Assembly: GCA_020055645.1 (NCBI GenBank)
Contig: CM034548.1
Span: forward strand, 39,176,296 to 39,240,295
Source: Tomocerus qinae
Taxonomy: Eukaryota; Arthropoda; Collembola; Entomobryomorpha; Tomoceridae
Length of the DNA stretch: 64,000 bases
Direction: 5' to 3'
The notes under the pieces are model-generated. The model was not told where the DNA came from, did not search any database, and saw only the letters and a list, made by a program, of their open reading frames with translations. Numbering within the stretch: the first letter of the stretch is position 1; each line of letters starts with the position of its first letter. Below, in pieces: positions 45,751 through 58,662 of this stretch. Made by a program: the position numbers and the translations under genes.

Positions 45751-48700
45751 ATGGAATCGGTCATCAAGAAGAGGACAAGTATGAAGGGAAAAATTACCAC
45801 ACTACAGAAGTCTGTGGAAGCGAATACGACTACGCCACTTACGGTAACAAAAGCTAAATTATTATTGGAACAAGCCTACAAGCTAGTAGAGAGGAACGAT
45901 ACCCTGCACGAAGAACTTGTACAGCTCTGCGATCAGGACGAAGACATGGATCGTATCGAAGCAATGCGAGATGAAGAGCAGGCAAGACTTCTTGCTATAC
46001 TGGAGGCGTTGACGGAAATCATCGAACCAGTCACCTCTGGGGCTAGGACTTCAACTTCGGGTTCGGGAGATGCTTCAGCCACCTGCTCCAACTCTCAGGA
46101 TTCTGCTGCTACTAAGGTTCGTCTACCTCAATTAAACTTACCTACCTTTAGTGGAAGTCGTCACGATTGGACTTCGTTTCATGATTTGTTCAAAGCTGCA
46201 ATTCACAGTAATGACAAACTGAGCGATGCCCAAAAACTTCAATACTTGAAATTATCTTTGACTGGAGAGCCATCCCTTCTTCTGAAGTCGTTTCCGATTA
46301 CGGACACTAATTACTCCGAGGCGTGGAAAACTCTTACGGGCAGGTACGAAAATACTCGTGAAATCATTAGAGCAAATTTCGAGCGATTACTCAACCAGGG
46401 CAACGTTCAGGCTGACAACCCTACAACTCTGCAAAAATTACTGGATACAACGCAGGAGTGTTTGAGGGCAGTCAGCAATGCTGGAGCTAACGACAAGCAA
46501 GCATACGATTTACTGGTGATGCAATTTCTACTTGGAAAATTGGACAGCAAATCTCGTCTTCAGTGGGAACTCACAGTGGATCCTGATACTCTACCCACGA
46601 TGGAAGGTTTCATGAAGGCCTTAGGTACTCGGGCACGAGCTAATGTCGCAGCCAAGGTCCCAGAAGCCAGGAAACCGAAGGTTGAAGGGAAGAAGAAGGA
46701 TACTGTGGTGAACCATGGGGCAGCCGCGCCCAAACCAGGTGTCTCCAAGCCATCTTGCTCTGCTTGCGGAAAAAATCACTATCTCTTTCAGTGCTCAAAC
46801 TTCAAATCGATGTCCGTTGATGAGCGGTGGGATCATGTCCGAGGTCACCCCTGCTGCTATATGTGTCTAAAGAAAAATTGCCGGAGCGACAGTTGTACTT
46901 ACGGAGTTTGTAGAAGCTGCAGTAAGAGGCACAATTTGCTACTCCATAAGGGTTCCCCAAAATCGACTCCAGTCTCAGCTCCAGTTCCAGAGCCAACTCC
47001 GTCTACTTCATCGGCTGTTGCTGAACCTGGCAGGGTAGGTCTCTTTTCGTCTATCAACACTAATTGTCAAGTTCTATTATCTACAGCCTTGATTCGGGTG
47101 CAAGACAGAAGCGGATGTTTCCAACTCTGTAGAGCACTTTTGGACAACGGATCCCAGGCAAGTTTCATCACGTCAAGTTGTGCTACAAAACTCGGTCTCC
47201 GTCGGAAGAAGGTTAACGTCCCACTAACTGGATTAGCTGCTGTCAGTGCTGGGGCGTCTAGAGAAGCGGCGGAGGTGACATTTACTTCGTGTCATGGATT
47301 CGAACCTTTGTTCCGTGTACAAGCCCTCATCCTCAAGCAAGTCACTCGTGATCTCCCAACTGCACCTTTGGTTCCAGAAAATTGGCCTCACCTTTTTGAA
47401 TTGGAACTGGCGGACCCGAGGTACTATGAGGTAGGCAGCATTGATATTCTCTTAGGAGGCGACATCTTCTATAGTCTCCTTTCGACTGGAATTCGTCCAG
47501 GCCCTCCTGGGGCACCTTTGGCAGTCAACACCTTGCTTGGCTGGATCGTCGGTGGTAAGGTTGATAATACCAATATTAACTCTTCACCAATCTCTACCTT
47601 TCATGTTCAATGTGATGTGGACGAGCAACTTCAAAAATTTTGGGAGCTTGAAGAAATTCCCAGGTCGAAGTTGCGTACTCCCGAAGAGAAGGTATGTGAA
47701 AATCATTTTGCTTCAACTTTCTCACGAAATGAGGACGGGCGATTCGTCGTTCGTCTGCCTTTTAAGTCCGATGTCGGTACTCTTGGTTCGTCTCGAGATT
47801 CGGCCGTCCGTCGTCTGAAGGCTTTGGAAAGAAGACATTCCGCAAATCCTCTTCAGCAGGAGAAGCACAACGAAGTCTTAGAAGAATATTTTAGTCTGAA
47901 CCAAATGGAACTTGTTCCTGAACGTGACATGGGCAAGGCGAATTACTACATGCCTCATCATGCAGTATCGCAGGAGTCCAGCACTACAACCAAGTTTCGG
48001 GTCGTTTTCGACGCATCGGCTTCTTCCTCGTCTGGTGTGTCATTTAACGAGATGTTAATGGTGGGACCGAAATTACAGGACGATCTGGTGTCAATTTTAA
48101 CTCGGTTCCGAAAACACAAGGTTGCTCTTACTGCAGACATCACTAAAATGTACAGGCAAGTACAAATGCATAAAGATGATGTTGATTTCCAAAGAATTGT
48201 GTGGAGGAAGGACTCAACTGCACCCATAAGAGATTGCCGTATGTTAACGGCGACCTTTGGGACTTCTGCAGCTCCTTTCTTAGCTATACGATGTCTACAG
48301 CAATTAGCCATTGAGGAAGAGTCTACTTATCCTACTGCATCTAAGGTTTTGATAGAGGACTTTTACGTTGATGACTTGATGTCGGGTGCGCCTTCGGAAG
48401 CAGATGCCATTTCTCTACAGCGGGACCTATCTGACCTGTTAGCTCGGGGATGTTTCGATTTGAGGAAGTGGTCATCCAACTCGGCTGAACTATTGTCAAG
48501 AATTCCAGAGTCCATGAGGGAGGTCAACCTACCACTCACCATTGACATGGACAACGGAGTCAAAACCTTGGGTTTACGGTGGCAACCGGGTACTGATCAA
48601 TTTTCGTTTAAAGTTACCATGCTAGAATCTACTACATGCACCAAACGGTCTATCCTGTCCGACGTCGCGAAAGTGTTCGACCCATTGGGCTGGCTGTCTC

Positions 48701-50922
48701 CTGTCACTATACGAGCGAAGATGCTTATCCAGCTCTTGTGGCGGGCCGGGCTAGCATGGGATGATGCGGTTGGGTCCGACTTACAAGAACCTTGGGACCA
48801 GTATCGCGAGCAGTTGCCGGAGATTGAGTCCATTCGCATACCAAGACGGGTAACTCAAGATCAGCCAGCTGTACAACAACTTCATGGATTTTGCGACGCT
48901 TCGGAGCAAGCCTACGCTGCGGTCGTCTTTCTTCGTTCGGTGGCAGAGGATGGTGCTGTATTCTGCAGGATGGTTTCAGCAAAATGTAAGGTGGCCCCTG
49001 TTAAGCAAGTAAGTCTACCACGTTTGGAACTCTGTGGAGCTGTGTTACTTGTTCGCTTGATGGAGAGTGTACGAGACAGTCTCAGGCTACCCATTGACGA
49101 CTTTTTTGGATGGACGGATTCTACCATTGTGTTGGCTTGGTTAGCAGCGTCTCCTCAGCGTTGGAAGACTTTTGTGGCGAATCGAGTGGCTGAAATCCAA
49201 GACGCGATTCCTGGACTTGTCTGGCATCACGTCAAGAGTGAAGAAAATCCAGCGGATTGTGCCTCCAGAGGAATCTCTCCGGCGGAACTCGTTCATCATC
49301 AACTTTGGTGGGAAGGGCCATCATGGTTATCATTAATTGACATTCCAGTGCAAACTGAAGATTTAACTACAGTGGAGGCTCCAGAGGGACGAACGAATGT
49401 TAAGGTCTTTCAGGTATCACAATCCGATTCTCTTTTGTTCAAGTACTCTAGCCTCATGAAATTATTGAGAATAACTGTTTATTGCATTCGCTTCTTTGAG
49501 AGTTGTACAGGCAGTATGGTTGAACGGGATGAGTTAGTCCTGTCGCCTACTGTCGAAGAAATGGACAAGGCGTTACTGAGATGGGTACGTATTGTCCAGC
49601 AAGAAGAATTCTTTGCTGACATGAAATTGGTATCGCGTGGCCATCAGCTTGCTGCTAGCAGTCGTTTGAAGTTACTTAGTCCAATTTGGGACAGCGAATT
49701 TGGATTGCTTCGAGTTGGCGGCCGCCTTCAGAAAGCCGCCATTCATCCGGACGCCAAACATCAACTTCTATTACCAAAGAAGAACAGACTGACTGAGTTG
49801 ATTATTGCCAATCAACACGAAAAGGATCTTCACGCAGGGCCCCAAGCTCTACTGGCCGCTCTTCAGCAGCGGTATTGGATTCCGGCTGGTCGCGACGTGG
49901 TTCGTCATTTCGTTCGTAGATGCGTCGTTTGTTGCAGAAGTCGAGCTCAATGTGCACAACAGAAGATGGGAGAACTGCCGGAGGTTCGAGTCACGCCTGC
50001 TATGCCTTTCCAACGTTGCGGAGTTGATTACGCTGGTCCTTTCTACACGACACCTAGGTCTGGGAGGGGACAGAAAAGCTTCAAGTCGTACGTGTGTCTC
50101 TTCATTTGTCTGGTCACTCGAGCAATTCATTTGGAGTTCGTGTCTGATCTAAGTACAGAAGCCTTTCTTGCGGCATTTCGACGCTTTGTGTCTCGCAGAG
50201 GAAAGCCATCAGACGTGTACAGTGACTGTGGAACTAACTTCGTGGGAGCAAAACGGAAATTAGAGGACTACCAAAAGCTGATCTCTTCTGCTGATCACCA
50301 GTTGGATGTCCAAAGGAGATTGTCCGAAGATTCTATCACTTGGCATCTGAATCCACCAGCTACACCTCATTTTGGCGGGATCTGGGAGGCGGGTGTCAAA
50401 TCCATGAAATTTCATCTACAGCGAGTGGTTGGTACTGCAGTCTTAACGGCTGAAGAAATGTGGACTTTGTTGACCCAAGTGGAAGCCTGCTTAAATTCAA
50501 GACCGATGACGGAATTTTCTAGCGACCCTAACGATCTGCTGCCTTTGAGTCCAGGACATTTTTTGATTGGACGGCCCTTGACAGCCTTACCTGAACCGGA
50601 ACTGACTCATCTGAAGGAGGGACATCTCTCTCGCTGGCAACGCGTTCAGTACATGTACCAGCATTTCTGGAGGAGATGGTCAACAGAACACCTTTCGCGT
50701 CTACAACAAAGGCCTAAGTGGAATAAGGAGCAAGATAACGTCCAAGTAGGTTCAATCGTCCTCATTAAAGAAGACAACTTGCCGCCGACCAAATGGAGTA
50801 TGGGTCGCATTGCGGCTACTCATCCAGGAAAAGATGGATTGACGAGGGTGGTAACCATTAAGACGTCAACCGGAGAACTTCAACGCCCGATTACCAAAGT
50901 ATGTGTTTTACCAATTGATTAA
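45751..50922 (+). CDS. Bel/Pao Gag-Pol polyprotein, intact
   Basis: The ATG is at 45751 (the frame is open from TTG at 45745), with 1723 codons and stop TAA at 50920-50922. Visible domains, by residue from this ATG: Gag core of the DUF1759 type about 123-290; cysteine-rich zinc knuckles about 336-390 (first is C-X2-C-X3-H-X4-C); Pao-type aspartic protease with LLDNGSQASF, Asp465; reverse transcriptase with TADITKMYRQV (Asp796) and YVDD (Asp874, Asp875); RNase H with Asp1049, Glu1093, Asp1123 and Asp1169; integrase zinc finger H1356, H1361, C1391, C1394; integrase core Asp1426, Asp1492, Glu1546; then a C-terminal DUF5641-like module. Every catalytic residue I looked for is present and the frame has no stop or shift. 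It encodes all functions needed for self-copying in cytoplasmic particles and nuclear integration. Codon use is more GC-rich than the flanking DNA. Confidence 0.97.
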   Translation: MESVIKKRTSMKGKITTLQKSVEANTTTPLTVTKAKLLLEQAYKLVERNDTLHEELVQLCDQDEDMDRIEAMRDEEQARLLAILEALTEIIEPVTSGARTSTSGSGDASATCSNSQDSAATKVRLPQLNLPTFSGSRHDWTSFHDLFKAAIHSNDKLSDAQKLQYLKLSLTGEPSLLLKSFPITDTNYSEAWKTLTGRYENTREIIRANFERLLNQGNVQADNPTTLQKLLDTTQECLRAVSNAGANDKQAYDLLVMQFLLGKLDSKSRLQWELTVDPDTLPTMEGFMKALGTRARANVAAKVPEARKPKVEGKKKDTVVNHGAAAPKPGVSKPSCSACGKNHYLFQCSNFKSMSVDERWDHVRGHPCCYMCLKKNCRSDSCTYGVCRSCSKRHNLLLHKGSPKSTPVSAPVPEPTPSTSSAVAEPGRVGLFSSINTNCQVLLSTALIRVQDRSGCFQLCRALLDNGSQASFITSSCATKLGLRRKKVNVPLTGLAAVSAGASREAAEVTFTSCHGFEPLFRVQALILKQVTRDLPTAPLVPENWPHLFELELADPRYYEVGSIDILLGGDIFYSLLSTGIRPGPPGAPLAVNTLLGWIVGGKVDNTNINSSPISTFHVQCDVDEQLQKFWELEEIPRSKLRTPEEKVCENHFASTFSRNEDGRFVVRLPFKSDVGTLGSSRDSAVRRLKALERRHSANPLQQEKHNEVLEEYFSLNQMELVPERDMGKANYYMPHHAVSQESSTTTKFRVVFDASASSSSGVSFNEMLMVGPKLQDDLVSILTRFRKHKVALTADITKMYRQVQMHKDDVDFQRIVWRKDSTAPIRDCRMLTATFGTSAAPFLAIRCLQQLAIEEESTYPTASKVLIEDFYVDDLMSGAPSEADAISLQRDLSDLLARGCFDLRKWSSNSAELLSRIPESMREVNLPLTIDMDNGVKTLGLRWQPGTDQFSFKVTMLESTTCTKRSILSDVAKVFDPLGWLSPVTIRAKMLIQLLWRAGLAWDDAVGSDLQEPWDQYREQLPEIESIRIPRRVTQDQPAVQQLHGFCDASEQAYAAVVFLRSVAEDGAVFCRMVSAKCKVAPVKQVSLPRLELCGAVLLVRLMESVRDSLRLPIDDFFGWTDSTIVLAWLAASPQRWKTFVANRVAEIQDAIPGLVWHHVKSEENPADCASRGISPAELVHHQLWWEGPSWLSLIDIPVQTEDLTTVEAPEGRTNVKVFQVSQSDSLLFKYSSLMKLLRITVYCIRFFESCTGSMVERDELVLSPTVEEMDKALLRWVRIVQQEEFFADMKLVSRGHQLAASSRLKLLSPIWDSEFGLLRVGGRLQKAAIHPDAKHQLLLPKKNRLTELIIANQHEKDLHAGPQALLAALQQRYWIPAGRDVVRHFVRRCVVCCRSRAQCAQQKMGELPEVRVTPAMPFQRCGVDYAGPFYTTPRSGRGQKSFKSYVCLFICLVTRAIHLEFVSDLSTEAFLAAFRRFVSRRGKPSDVYSDCGTNFVGAKRKLEDYQKLISSADHQLDVQRRLSEDSITWHLNPPATPHFGGIWEAGVKSMKFHLQRVVGTAVLTAEEMWTLLTQVEACLNSRPMTEFSSDPNDLLPLSPGHFLIGRPLTALPEPELTHLKEGHLSRWQRVQYMYQHFWRRWSTEHLSRLQQRPKWNKEQDNVQVGSIVLIKEDNLPPTKWSMGRIAATHPGKDGLTRVVTIKTSTGELQRPITKVCVLPID

Positions 50923-50951
50923 GATATAAAAGTGTTGAAATTTGATATTTC

Positions 50952-50959
50952 AAGGCGGG
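50952..50959 (+). other. polypurine-tract-like sequence
   Basis: AAGGCGGG, then ctgta, lies directly before the 3' LTR. It is the expected position for plus-strand priming, but the tract is short and interrupted, so the assignment rests mainly on position. Confidence 0.4.
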
Positions 50960-50964
50960 CTGTA

Positions 50965-52071
50965 TGTTCGGGCGGGTTTTTAATGTTATATGGGAAAATG
51001 TTGATTTGTAATGTAGTTTTAAGTTATTGACACGAAAACCGCCATTCCTGTGTCTAATTGGTGGGTGCTATTCTCTTATATGTAAACTGACTAAATTTAC
51101 TTGTAAAATGTGCTAATTTGTTTAGGCGACTATTAATAACATGTAAGGCGACAACATTATTCGATATCGTATGACCTATTCTATTATTTAACGTAATGTA
51201 TAAGCTTAACTAATATGTGTTATTTTATGTTCAAACCGCATAATGTTTAATGTGAAATCTTGTATTATCTCATAAATGTGGAGACCATCACATAAATGTG
51301 GAGACCATCATATAAATGCGGAGACCATCATATGAGTGTGGAGACCATCATATGAGTGTGGAGACCATCTCATACATAGAGTACGATACAATGAACTCTA
51401 TCCATGTAATGTAATGTATTTTATGATGTGTTTCATATTCGTGTACTTTCGTGTCCAGACATTATGCTAATTAATGTAAGAAAATCACTATCTTAATACC
51501 CAATGTCAGGATTGTACACTTTTATTGTATGTATTTGACCTCTTTGTGTTATATGGACTTACTTGTATTAGTTAAGATGTTATATGCTGACTCGTGTATA
51601 CTAATCTCTTACCGAACTTTCTAGAACTTAATTTTGTATTCATGGCGTCCCTAATTACGCATTCATGTAACTTTCTGTTGTATCCTTTTCAATGTGTTTC
51701 AATTGTCTATATATAGGACCCATGTCAATGTAATTCAAGGCGATTTCTTTGAGTCTTGTGTGAGCATTCGGTCAGACTAGTCAGGAACTCTTGTCGTCTT
51801 TTACTTGAAATTAAACTATCCTGACTAGAACTTTCTTGTTTCCGTTTGTTGATTATTTCATTTACTTGTCGTTTTTGATTCTCATTACTCGTTTTACTTA
51901 GAGTCAATTGCATTCTATTTGTAGTCAGTATTTGAGTTCATAGCTTCATTTATCTCACTCAAGCTCATTTCGCCATAACTTACAACATCATTTAATTCAA
52001 CATTTTGAATCTCATCTAATAATTATTAGACCACTAATCCTTTTTCCAATTCTTTGCTACAGCCCAAAACA
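50965..52071 (+). repeat. 3' long terminal repeat
   Basis: 1107 bp, matching the 5' LTR base for base on reading and including the five 20-bp units (51269-51368). In the element's life cycle it supplies the poly(A) site. Identity of the two LTRs indicates little time since insertion. Confidence 0.96.
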
Positions 52072-52076
52072 CATAT
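52072..52076. repeat. target-site duplication, right copy (catat)
   Basis: Identical to the five bases at 44508-44512. Together they fix the insertion boundaries. Confidence 0.9.
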
Positions 52077-55000
52077 TCTCAAGTAAAATTCATCTACTTC
52101 TATATATGGAATATTAGATAATTCAAATATAAATTAAAGTTGGAATTATTACATAATTCACATTTAGTACATGCGGATATTTTCATTCATCTGTAATATT
52201 AGGTAGAGTCAAGATGAAACAAATTGTACTCTGCAGGAAAAGTTGAAAAGTCAATATAGGATTGTTAATTCAATTTTGAATCAGCGGAAACTGTCAAAAG
52301 TTTCAACCTAAAATCAATCTCCAGGAACATAAAGAATCCTTATCACTCTAGTGACTTCTTTAGTAGTAGTTAAGGGAGAGTATTTTGGTTATATTATATA
52401 GTAGCAATAATGACTTATATGAAACGACAAGCACATAAGTTGTGTGTTCTCTTGCATTGGGATTTGGTCTGGCTCTCTATATTAAGTGGTGTACTTACAA
52501 GTCACATAAAACATTTAAGTATGTTAATATAACACACATGAGTTGGAGGGAAGTATACGTAGGAAAAATGCACAGGGGCGGCTTATTGTTGATTAAAGCT
52601 CATTAAGTTCATGTCATCTGCATTCGTATAGCCATCAAACAGCTGCGTGAACAGACTTTGAACAGAAATAGAGTTTCCTGAAAGGAAAAGTGGGGCGACG
52701 AGTGAAACTGGGTAGCCTGGAAATAAATAGAATGCACGTCTGCCTCTGGTTCCGATTCCAAATGTTTTCGCACGCTGAATTTTCCATAACTGACGTAAAG
52801 TGAGAATATTAGTATTATTATTAATAAACTGAAATGAATTGACTCATCTCTAGTATCTCTATCCGCGAGCATTTGGAAATGGAGTTGGTTGGATGATTCC
52901 CACACAATGGACAGCCATAATTAATAAAGTTCCTTCCAAGTCAAACACTGCATTCTTTTGTTAGAGAGTTTATTGAATTCCAGCTTACAGCATGTACTAC
53001 ATCGCCCTATACATGCCTAGTTTCAAAATTAGGATTTCTCTCCACTCTTATGTACGTGCCTAACTATAAAGTGTATATTATACCCTCTTTCCTTGTTAAA
53101 TCCAATTATACGTTCATGTAGGGTTTTACATATATCAATGTTATACTACCAAATCATACTGACTGTTATATATGGTCAATGATCACGATCAAGTTTATAT
53201 CTTTTCCTTCCCCCATTCATTTCCCCCTTATTTATAATGCTCAGTAAACTCACATGTTCATTTAATGTGCATGTAGTCCTTGGATTTAAATTAAGATTAA
53301 TCAATGCACTAACTCCAAAAATAGCCATGACCAACTTTCATTTCTGTTACAAATGCAATGGATATCAAATTATTTGCACACTGAAGTAACAGTTACAGCT
53401 TTGTACATGTTTATGAAATAATGTATTTGCTTTTCGTGGAAATACCTGTCCAGGAAGCCTTTTAATAAACTATATATTTTTCTTAATTATCGTGTTAGGC
53501 AGAACATGGCACTCGATCATTTCATATGTGCTTAGAATCTTTTTCCTTTCAAAATTGAAGTACAACTACAAAAATGAACAATACAGCTGCAGTTCTGTAT
53601 GTATTTTCCACATTTACGCAAAAAAGGCTTGCTTTTAAACATTAGAAAAGAATCCTTATTTTACGAGTTCACTTGCATGTAGTATGCACAATATTATTAC
53701 ACTCGAATTAGGTAGAAAGACAAAGTTTGCTTTGGTAGGGTTTTGGAAATTATAACTAAGCCTGCCCGAACCAAACGGTGAATGCTACTCACTTTTGATG
53801 GGTAGAGCACAAACTAAAGTTTTAATGAATAAACGGATACAATACAAAGGTCTTTGTGACTATCTTGTCCTATAGTGTGGTTATATACATCTAATATCAC
53901 ACCCCGTACTAACCTACTTCGGTTTTGTGCATTTAAGCTACCAATTAGTAACATGAGACTGAGCTTATGTGATCAAGGGGCACGTGTTATGCCAAACGCA
54001 TTTCTAATTTCGTTTTTCCCGCAACTGCAACGCTTGTGTACTCAAAGATTCTTAATTATCTCTGATGATCAAACTTTAAAGTCTGCTACAAATTTAAGTT
54101 TATTAGTGCATCCATGCCTGTAAGCTAAAGATTATTCTTGGGTATCTTATTGAGCGCCGAAGTAGCCAAAACAGAATGTGAATAGAAAATACTTGTGATA
54201 GATTTTGTGACCGGAAAAGTTTTTCTATGGCACAAGTAAGGAAGTTACTACTTGGAGAACTACGAATGCTACAATGTAGGGTATTCATTAGATAGAAGTA
54301 ATGTGACATCCTCTTGTTCTATAAACTTTGATGAAAAAGAAAGTTCTAGTACAGCCTTTAGCTTAGTGTTTGACTAATCTATAAAATAGTAGTGACTAAA
54401 ATGAAAAACAAATTAAATTTGGGTATTGGCCAATCGAAATTCGAGCTAGTTATTGTAGTGGTTGGTTAAAACGTGAAAAACCCTGTTAAATTAGGACTCT
54501 GCTTTTACTATTTTCCTTCCTGGTAATTGTGAGTGTATGTAAAAGGTGCGCAGCAGTGTAGTTCTAGGATGGAAAGATTTGTACACTTAGCCCTAAATTA
54601 AATAGATAAAATCTATGCGTTAAAACAGAGGGTACTGATGTAGCCTCAAACTACTGCAGCATTATTCAAACAAAGCCGTCATGAGGAAAATTGCATTAGG
54701 AGTACTAATTCAGTTACATTAGTCTCTATGGAATTATTCACAGTGATCAAACAGCATAGAGGATGATGTGGAAATGAAATTGTAAGCAAAACAGAAAATC
54801 TTAAGCGTTCTCTATATGTATTTGTATCTGGCCGACAGTCACACAACCAACCGATGAGTCATTACAGGCAACAACAGAAATATTTGAGTGTCTGGCCGAT
54901 GAGAGAGAGAGAGTCCGTTTTAGTCTTTCACAGGGAAATAGCCTGCATAAAGTCCCCTCACGCATCCAATTCAATTAATTGAATGAATCTGCTAATGGAA

Positions 55001-58000
55001 GCAAGTGAAAGCGAAGTTAATAGTGAGTGAGGATGGAATCGAAGAGGGATTTCACTTCCATAGGACAAGTCAGCACGTTGACATTTATTGAAAAGGACAA
55101 TTTGGGCAACGGGCAACACTCTTTCACTTGTCGTCACGTCGCTATTTATCTTGCATCTATATTGTAAATTATTTGAAAGAGAGTTGAGATGAAGAAACTT
55201 GAACGTCTTTTCCGCCGAAAGTTCTTGCAAGTTTCTTGTTGCTGCTTATTCTATCTGATTTTCGGTTCAAGTGTCTACTATGGCTTGATTTCAACAGTTT
55301 TCCGCTGTTATCAAAAGGACCACCATTACAAGTTTGTTTAAGCAACTTTGCAGTAGAGCTTGATGTATTGTTTTCCAAATCGATCCTAATGGCGGCTTCG
55401 TTATAAATTGCAAACGTGCTACTTCGTATATCTAATACATCCTCAGCTAATATGAACATTTTCCTTAAATTATAAAACCTCCTTATCTACCTTCAGTTTT
55501 TGGATTTTGTTTCGTACAATAGTTTTTAGTACTTCCACCATAGTTCCCAAATAACTCAAAAATAACAAATATATAGGAACTTAACAAGGAAAGTTGCGGG
55601 GAGAATAGGTAACATTTAAACATATTCTAAAGAAATAATTTCTCCTTGAAGTAAAATAAATTAGTTTATCCTCGTCTATTCTCAACTTTTCTTCAACATT
55701 GACGATATAATTTAGCAAAACTTCTATATACTACAAATAGGAAGAATATTTCATATTTGTCTATAGAAAGTATGCACTACAAAAGAAAAAAAAGAGAATA
55801 GGGAATTATTATGCTTATCTGCAAAAAGGGAAAGTAGTAGTGAGGGAAAATAACGGGAAATACCTTTCGGTATGGATAAGGTAATGTGTTTAGGAAAGGT
55901 AGACATAGAGACGAGATGTTGAGACGAACATTTCATTTAGTTCACTTCAGAAGGAAGTTAGTTTAGTGCGAGGAGGAATTGTATATTATTGTATTTAGGA
56001 TTTAGAGAAAAAGCGGTGTGCTTAGAGGAAGGGGGAAAGTAGGAAATAACTTGACAGACGAAGAAAGACGCTAAGTAAGAAAGGCCCCTGCTGGACATAA
56101 AAAGCACAGTAAGCCACAGAAGAAAAAGCTGTCGAAAGTTACAGTAATGAAGTACGTACTGCGTACATAAGTAGAACTTTTCCCACAGCTCACTCTCAGA
56201 TCTAGAAAACCACTCTGACGATAGAGTGGAGTCTCAGTTGGCAAACTAAATGCCCGATATGCTAACGCTGCTTTCTCTAAAGACATAATACTGACTATTT
56301 GTACATACATACATAGCCACTACTACTTATGTACATTCCTCACCACACCACTAACTGCACATACCTACTAAATACACGTAGGAATATATATACTCAGACT
56401 TAACTCGGGTTTATGTTCCGATTAGCAACAACTTAGACTGCATCCACAGAAAAGTACTGCTAGGCACATCAAAAGGATGAAGTGAACTCTCCTCAACAAA
56501 TGGCTGACTACTTACAGATGACAGAGATTCCCTTTTTGCAAACCCACAAAAATCTCTGCCTTGCATTTTCGGATACTAAAAGAAACACATCTCATCCTCT
56601 CTACATTATTATTTCCATCCAGGTTCACTATAGGTATTTCCCCATAGTGCTAATATGTTATTTCATTAGGGGATGCATGAAGGTGAGATCTAATAATTAA
56701 TAGCACGTTACTTAATTTTAACTCTTTGTTTGATCGGCAGAGAAGATACGCAGGTCTATTTAGTTATGTACACACACTCACTCAGGTACTATATACATAT
56801 ACCTGCATAATAAGTAGACTTTGAATGATTGCAAGTTTGTAACTTTGGTTTTGGTCGTGTAGTCTGCACACTAGTGGTAGAATGAGGTCAACTTCTCTCG
56901 GGACTAATGGGCTGAATTACAGAAAGCTAATCGAATCGACCGAGGGGAATCAAATCAACAAAGTCGTGACTAAAACCCACGTTTATAAACACACAACTTA
57001 CTACACTATGCCTATGAACAAAGGAGAAATTTTCACAATCACTCAAAATCCTTTGACTCCTTTACTATACTGACAATCCTTACCTCATCATCACTTATAT
57101 CCTTAATAAACCATTCGCTTTTGTGGTCTTTTTGAAATACGAGCATATCAGATACCAGAGAATGCCAGACGCAAGATAGTGCACTTCTCATTCCGATACC
57201 AGAAAATCCTTCCTTCTACTTCAGCACAAATACAGACCTAGAATCATTCTGCCCTAACAATATCCAAATACTTACTTAAGATCCCCTTTTTATGTTATGT
57301 TCTTGCCTAATTTATATGTATATAACCCATTTTCATCACATCCTTCCAGCAATTTGTAGGGAAACATCTATTTCCTCATTAATTTACCGTTTTCTGCAAT
57401 TCCTAATTGCAAAATGTTAGAAACTCATTTCAAATTCATTGGATTTGCTTTCTCCGAATAAAATAATCAAAATCCAAGATAACATCGGAAATATTTCAAT
57501 CTCAACATTTGCTCTTCATTTTCAATTTCCTCTAATTTTCTCAATAGGAATTTCTTGAGCCTCTTTCACATTTCATCCTAATTACATTCTATTTAACTAC
57601 TAAATGGCAATTCTGTCTTTCCCTGAAGGACTTCTTCCTTTGTAAAAGACAACACAATGTAAACATAGAGTGAAAGGTGTACAAGATAAGATAATTTATC
57701 GGAGAAAACGGGCCCTGAGGACACTCTTCCGGTTTACTCCTAAATTCCGTTCACACCAACGTCATAACTTATCGATTATTTGACAATACTAAATATAGTC
57801 TTCCTCAGCTTTGGGGCAAATAGACTATTTTTGGAAATGATGAACCAAATGTTGACCCTAATGGCTAAATACCTCATTGACTTTTGTCAGACTGAAGTGA
57901 TTCTCTATGTTAATTATTATGGTATGCTTATTAATGGCAAATTACTATTTATATTTAATCAATGACACGAAAATGGAATAGTTTGGAAAAAATGAATCCT

Positions 58001-58636
58001 ACTAAAATATATATTTAATAGCAATGATTGTGGTGAAAGGACTTTGATCCTAGCAACGTAAACAATAAAATATTATCTACATCTTGTTTTGCTTAATGAT
58101 ATTTATTGTATTGTTCTATTGGAGAATAGAGACAGAATTCTATTATTTATTTATATCGCATTTTGAATAATCTGCTGTCTCCGTTTATTTCTAAGTTATA
58201 TCTGTGGACAATAGTTGGCATTAGCAAATTGAAGAGCCATACACGTGTAAGATAAATAAGTGTGTATAATAGAACGTTGGTTGAGTAGTAATGTGAAAGT
58301 GTTTATTATGAAATGCACAAGAAAAGTCATTATGTATGAGCGTAGCTGACGTAGGCACTCAGAGTAGTACAAGGTTATCTTTAACGCTGGGAGCTGTGAA
58401 TATCAAATCTCATGCCACTATTACAGCATTAGGTGGGTAAGAGATACTACTTGACTTGTTCACTAGGCAAAATGTATGATGGTTAACCAAACCGAAGAGT
58501 ACCTAGCGACTAGTTATCTCGACTCAATGTAAACAGAATACAATGCTCTCCACAAAAGTAAAGATAGAATCTAATGGAAACTCAAGTTTGATAAGCCGCT
58601 TTTAGCTGAATCAGCTATTTTCATAGTTCTTGTTTT

Positions 58637-58662
58637 TGCGAATGCGAATTCGAGTATTCGCA
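58637..58662. repeat. nested palindrome around GAATTC
   Basis: Arms TGCGAAT (58637-58643) and ATTCGCA (58656-58662) flank a 12-bp centre that itself contains CGAATTCG. Function unknown. Confidence 0.7.

Larger units (their letters stand above)
44513..52071 (+). mobile_element. complete Bel/Pao LTR retrotransposon
   Basis: The element is 7559 bp: 5' LTR 44513-45619, primer-binding site 45621-45637, one Gag-Pol frame 45751-50922, a purine-rich tract at 50952-50959, and 3' LTR 50965-52071. Both LTRs are 1107 bp, begin TG and end CA, keep a constant 6452-bp offset and show no difference on reading through. The flanking 5-bp duplication is perfect and the frame is uninterrupted. All of this points to a recent and possibly still competent insertion. 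Domain order (Gag, protease, RT, RNase H, integrase) with the Pao-type protease and C-terminal module places it in Bel/Pao. No envelope gene is present, since only 42 bp separate the stop codon and the 3' LTR. Confidence 0.96.

Noticed and set aside
57084-57191. Minus-strand 36-codon open stretch from an ATG to a good donor (gtaagg), ending ISDDE, as a first coding exon of syntaxin-1A
   Set aside because: Only the SDDE echo resembles syntaxin N-termini; the rest (MRSALSCVWHSLVSDM...) does not, and such a stretch is likely by chance.
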